Shown here in pieces: positions 5,152 through 7,353 of a stretch of DNA of 7,353 bases. A program made the position numbers and the translations under genes. The stretch lies in NCBI GenBank assembly GCA_041749015.1, contig JBGTCD010000017.1, positions 1 to 7,353 on the forward strand. The letters run 5' to 3'. This DNA is from JBGTCD01 sp041749015 (GTDB lineage Bacteria; Bacteroidota; Bacteroidia; Cytophagales; Cyclobacteriaceae). The notes beneath the pieces are model-generated. The model had not been told where the DNA came from, searched no databases, and saw only the letters and a list, made by a program, of their open reading frames with translations. The first letter of the stretch is position 1. Each line of letters opens with the position of its first letter.

Positions 5152-7353
5152 ATGGATATATTATATCTTTTAACAGTGTTATGGAGGAAGAAATGGGTCA
5201 TCCTATTATTACCTGTGATTTCTGTAATCGGCACTTACCTTTTAACCAGTAATATTGCCTCTGACTACAGGGCTACCTCTCAGTTAGCTACTGGGTTTAC
5301 TACAGATGAAGGGGTCAGTTTTACCGACGAACTATACAACCCCAGAACCGCTGATATGAAATTCAGCAACCTCTTATCTACTATGAATTCAAGTATTCTA
5401 TTCAACCTTGTCTCCTATAGATTGATGCTCCATGATATTGATTCTTCCAATACTAATTTTATAAGACCTGATGAAAATACTCATCCAAAAGACTTTTCTG
5501 CTGTCCAAATAGAACAGGCACAATCAATATTTGAGAAGAAATTGCTGCATCAAAAACCTATTGTGATCAATGAGCCCAATACCCCACTACTAAGAGATCT
5601 ATTAGTAGCTTATGGATATACTTTTCCGTTTGTGAGGAATGGATTTGAAATCAATAGGGTGCCCAACACGGACTACATTCAGGTTTCGTTTTTTTCTCAT
5701 GATCCTCATTTATCTGCCTTCGCTGTAAATGCCTATTGTGAAGAGTTCCTGAAGTATTATGCAATGACCAAATTAGAGACTTCCGGTGAATCAGTAGCTT
5801 TTTTCAAGAATCTAGTGGAAAGTAAAAAATCAGAATTAGAAGATAAATCTGAGGCCCTTAAGGTATTCAGGTCTAATAGTAGTTTTGTCAATATTGAATC
5901 ACAAAGTGAATCGCAATTAAACCAAATCTATGGTCTCGAAGAGCAGAGGGACCAGATCAATAGCAATATATACGGATTGAAACTGAGCCTTGCGAGTCTG
6001 AAGGAAGCTTTGAATTCATATGGGTCGACAGATGATTCGGGTTCTACTGCAGCCAACCAGCGCGTTATTGACCTAAAAAATAAGATAGATGATATTAACC
6101 GGAGATTTATAGGGTCAGGGTCCACTGACCCTGATTTACTTGATTCCCTGAATTTGCTGCGTCAGCAACAGCGAATGGAACTGAGCCTATTGGAAAATAA
6201 AAGAAATGTTGCACAGACCAAGGGGATGTCAACATCTGAAATAAGGGAAGCCATTAGAAATACCGAAATAGAAATACGGGTAGAGGAATCCAAAGTGAAT
6301 CAGGTGAATTCCAAGCTGTATAATACCAGGGGAGGTCTTACAGGATACGCCTCCAGTAAGGCGATGATGACCAGCCTGGAAAGAGATGTCAATGTAGCTT
6401 CGGATGAATACCTTTCTGCAGTAGAAAAACTTAATGAAGCACAAAACAGACTTATGGCATCGGCGGGGTCGCTCCGTCAGACCTTTCAGGCTACCCCTCC
6501 TGCAAGCCCGGAGCCTTCCAAGAGAATTATGTATTTGGCTCTTGCTGCGGTCGCTTCTTTAGGAATAGGGGTATTTACATTTATTGTAATTGAATTGCTG
6601 GACACCAGCCTCAAGACCCCTGACCAATTTCAAAGGACGGTAGGCTTGCCATTGGCAGGTTCTCTGATCAATGTGGATGTTAAGAGACTAAATTTCTCTA
6701 ATCTCTTTGCTATCAAACAAAAAGATCATAAACTGGAAGTTTTTAAGCATTACCTCCGAAAAATAAGGTACGAAATAGAAAACTCACAAGGAAAAATATT
6801 CCTGGTGACCAGCTTAAGGGAGCAGGAAGGTAAGACTTTCGTAGTATTCGCATTAGCCTATGTACTTGCGCTGGTTAAAAAGAAAGTGTTGATCATTGAC
6901 ACAAATTTTAAAAACAACGACCTGACACGATGGCTGGCAACAACACAGAAACAGGCAAAACTCCTTGATCAAAAATTAGAGTATAGTTCTAAGGAGGTGA
7001 GCAAATTAAAAGTATATCAATCAGATGAACATGCTCAGCAAGTGAAAGATGATATACCAGAGGATGAACCGGATCTTATTTTGCCTACCAAATACAAGAA
7101 TATTTCGATTATAGGCAACGGGGGAGGTAATGCTTCACCTGAGGAGATTTTTAACACCAGAAACTTTCATGCCTTTATTCAAGGCCTATCAAAGAAATTT
7201 GATTACATACTGCTCGAAGGGGCCGCCTTAAATGAATATTCTGATTCTAAAGAACTGGTGAAGTATGTAGATAAGATTATCCCGGTATTTTCAGCCCAAT
7301 CATCTATCAAACAACTCGATAGGGAATCTCTGGATTATCTTGAATCACAGAGC
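5152..7353 (+). CDS. Polysaccharide co-polymerase / BY-kinase-like chain-length protein (GumC/Wzc type; 3' end cut by window edge)
   Basis: This inner-membrane protein, 734 residues visible, would control chain length and export of a polysaccharide through the Wzx/Wzy pathway. It begins MDILYLLTVLWRKKWVILLL, with the first membrane helix at about residues 14-33. A large periplasmic Wzz-type domain follows, rich in heptad-like coiled coil between about 215 and 440. A proline-rich PPASPEPSKR segment then leads into the second membrane helix (about 459-483). The cytoplasmic domain has the P-loop fold of bacterial tyrosine kinases, but the motifs are weak: TSLREQEGKT at 553-562 has Glu/Gln where a leading glycine is usual, VLIIDTNFK at 579-587 has Asn for the second Asp of Walker A', and YILLEG at 685-690 has Glu689 in place of the Walker B Asp. 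The C-terminal Tyr cluster, if any, lies beyond the edge. Kinase activity is therefore doubtful, while the co-polymerase role is well supported. Confidence 0.9.
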   Translation, partial: MDILYLLTVLWRKKWVILLLPVISVIGTYLLTSNIASDYRATSQLATGFTTDEGVSFTDELYNPRTADMKFSNLLSTMNSSILFNLVSYRLMLHDIDSSNTNFIRPDENTHPKDFSAVQIEQAQSIFEKKLLHQKPIVINEPNTPLLRDLLVAYGYTFPFVRNGFEINRVPNTDYIQVSFFSHDPHLSAFAVNAYCEEFLKYYAMTKLETSGESVAFFKNLVESKKSELEDKSEALKVFRSNSSFVNIESQSESQLNQIYGLEEQRDQINSNIYGLKLSLASLKEALNSYGSTDDSGSTAANQRVIDLKNKIDDINRRFIGSGSTDPDLLDSLNLLRQQQRMELSLLENKRNVAQTKGMSTSEIREAIRNTEIEIRVEESKVNQVNSKLYNTRGGLTGYASSKAMMTSLERDVNVASDEYLSAVEKLNEAQNRLMASAGSLRQTFQATPPASPEPSKRIMYLALAAVASLGIGVFTFIVIELLDTSLKTPDQFQRTVGLPLAGSLINVDVKRLNFSNLFAIKQKDHKLEVFKHYLRKIRYEIENSQGKIFLVTSLREQEGKTFVVFALAYVLALVKKKVLIIDTNFKNNDLTRWLATTQKQAKLLDQKLEYSSKEVSKLKVYQSDEHAQQVKDDIPEDEPDLILPTKYKNISIIGNGGGNASPEEIFNTRNFHAFIQGLSKKFDYILLEGAALNEYSDSKELVKYVDKIIPVFSAQSSIKQLDRESLDYLESQS

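Noticed and set aside
5928..6444. Minus-strand open frames opposite the coiled-coil part of the co-polymerase
   Set aside because: Antisense to a continuous long coding frame with clear domain order; no start signals.
1..7353. CRISPR array, tRNA, insertion sequence or phage attachment site
   Set aside because: No regularly spaced repeats, cloverleaf-like sequence, transposase or integrase coding, or matching terminal repeats were seen by eye on either strand.

Overview
The window looks like part of a surface or exopolysaccharide locus from a Bacteroidota bacterium, probably a Cytophagales-type marine or soil organism. This placement is inferred from three things: low-to-moderate GC, scarce Shine-Dalgarno sequences ahead of most genes, and the style of the proteins (a GumC/Wzc-like chain-length protein, a decaprenyl-phosphate phosphoribosyltransferase-like UbiA protein, and a NodU-type carbamoyltransferase). 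No rRNA, tRNA, CRISPR array, insertion sequence or integrase is visible.

Left edge (1-898). A GntR/UTRA-family regulator on the minus strand runs off the left edge. Its start codon lies at the end of a four-unit tetranucleotide repeat. Between it and the next gene, on the plus strand, is a 54-codon relic that reads as the C-terminal end of an OmpA-like peptidoglycan-binding domain. It is most likely a decayed gene.

Centre (891-4801), all minus strand and read right to left. Five tightly packed genes look like one operon: a NodU/TobZ-type O-carbamoyltransferase; a 49-residue DUF5989-type membrane peptide with a GTG start; an SxtJ-family membrane protein; a UbiA-family transferase with the hallmarks of decaprenyl-phosphate 5-phosphoribosyltransferase; and a HAD-IB phosphatase with a TTG start. 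Intergenic distances are 24, 0, -1 and 18 nt. The first three resemble the carbamoyltransferase/SxtJ/SxtK-type trio known from saxitoxin and polysaccharide clusters. The last two resemble the transferase and phosphatase steps that make polyprenyl-phosphoryl-pentose in mycobacteria. My inference is that the operon makes a lipid-linked pentose donor and carbamoylates a glycan, with the small membrane proteins assisting at the membrane.

Right (4802-7353). A roughly 350-bp divergent intergenic region holds nested inverted repeats that could fold as a three-way-junction RNA leader, with a possible pseudoknot just ahead of a Shine-Dalgarno sequence. It precedes a plus-strand polysaccharide co-polymerase/BY-kinase-like gene that is cut by the right edge. 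The nucleotide-binding motifs of that protein are degenerate (Walker A without its leading glycine, Walker A' Asp to Asn, Walker B Asp to Glu), so it may not be an active tyrosine kinase. Together the two divergent units would build, modify and control chain length and export of a cell-surface polysaccharide.
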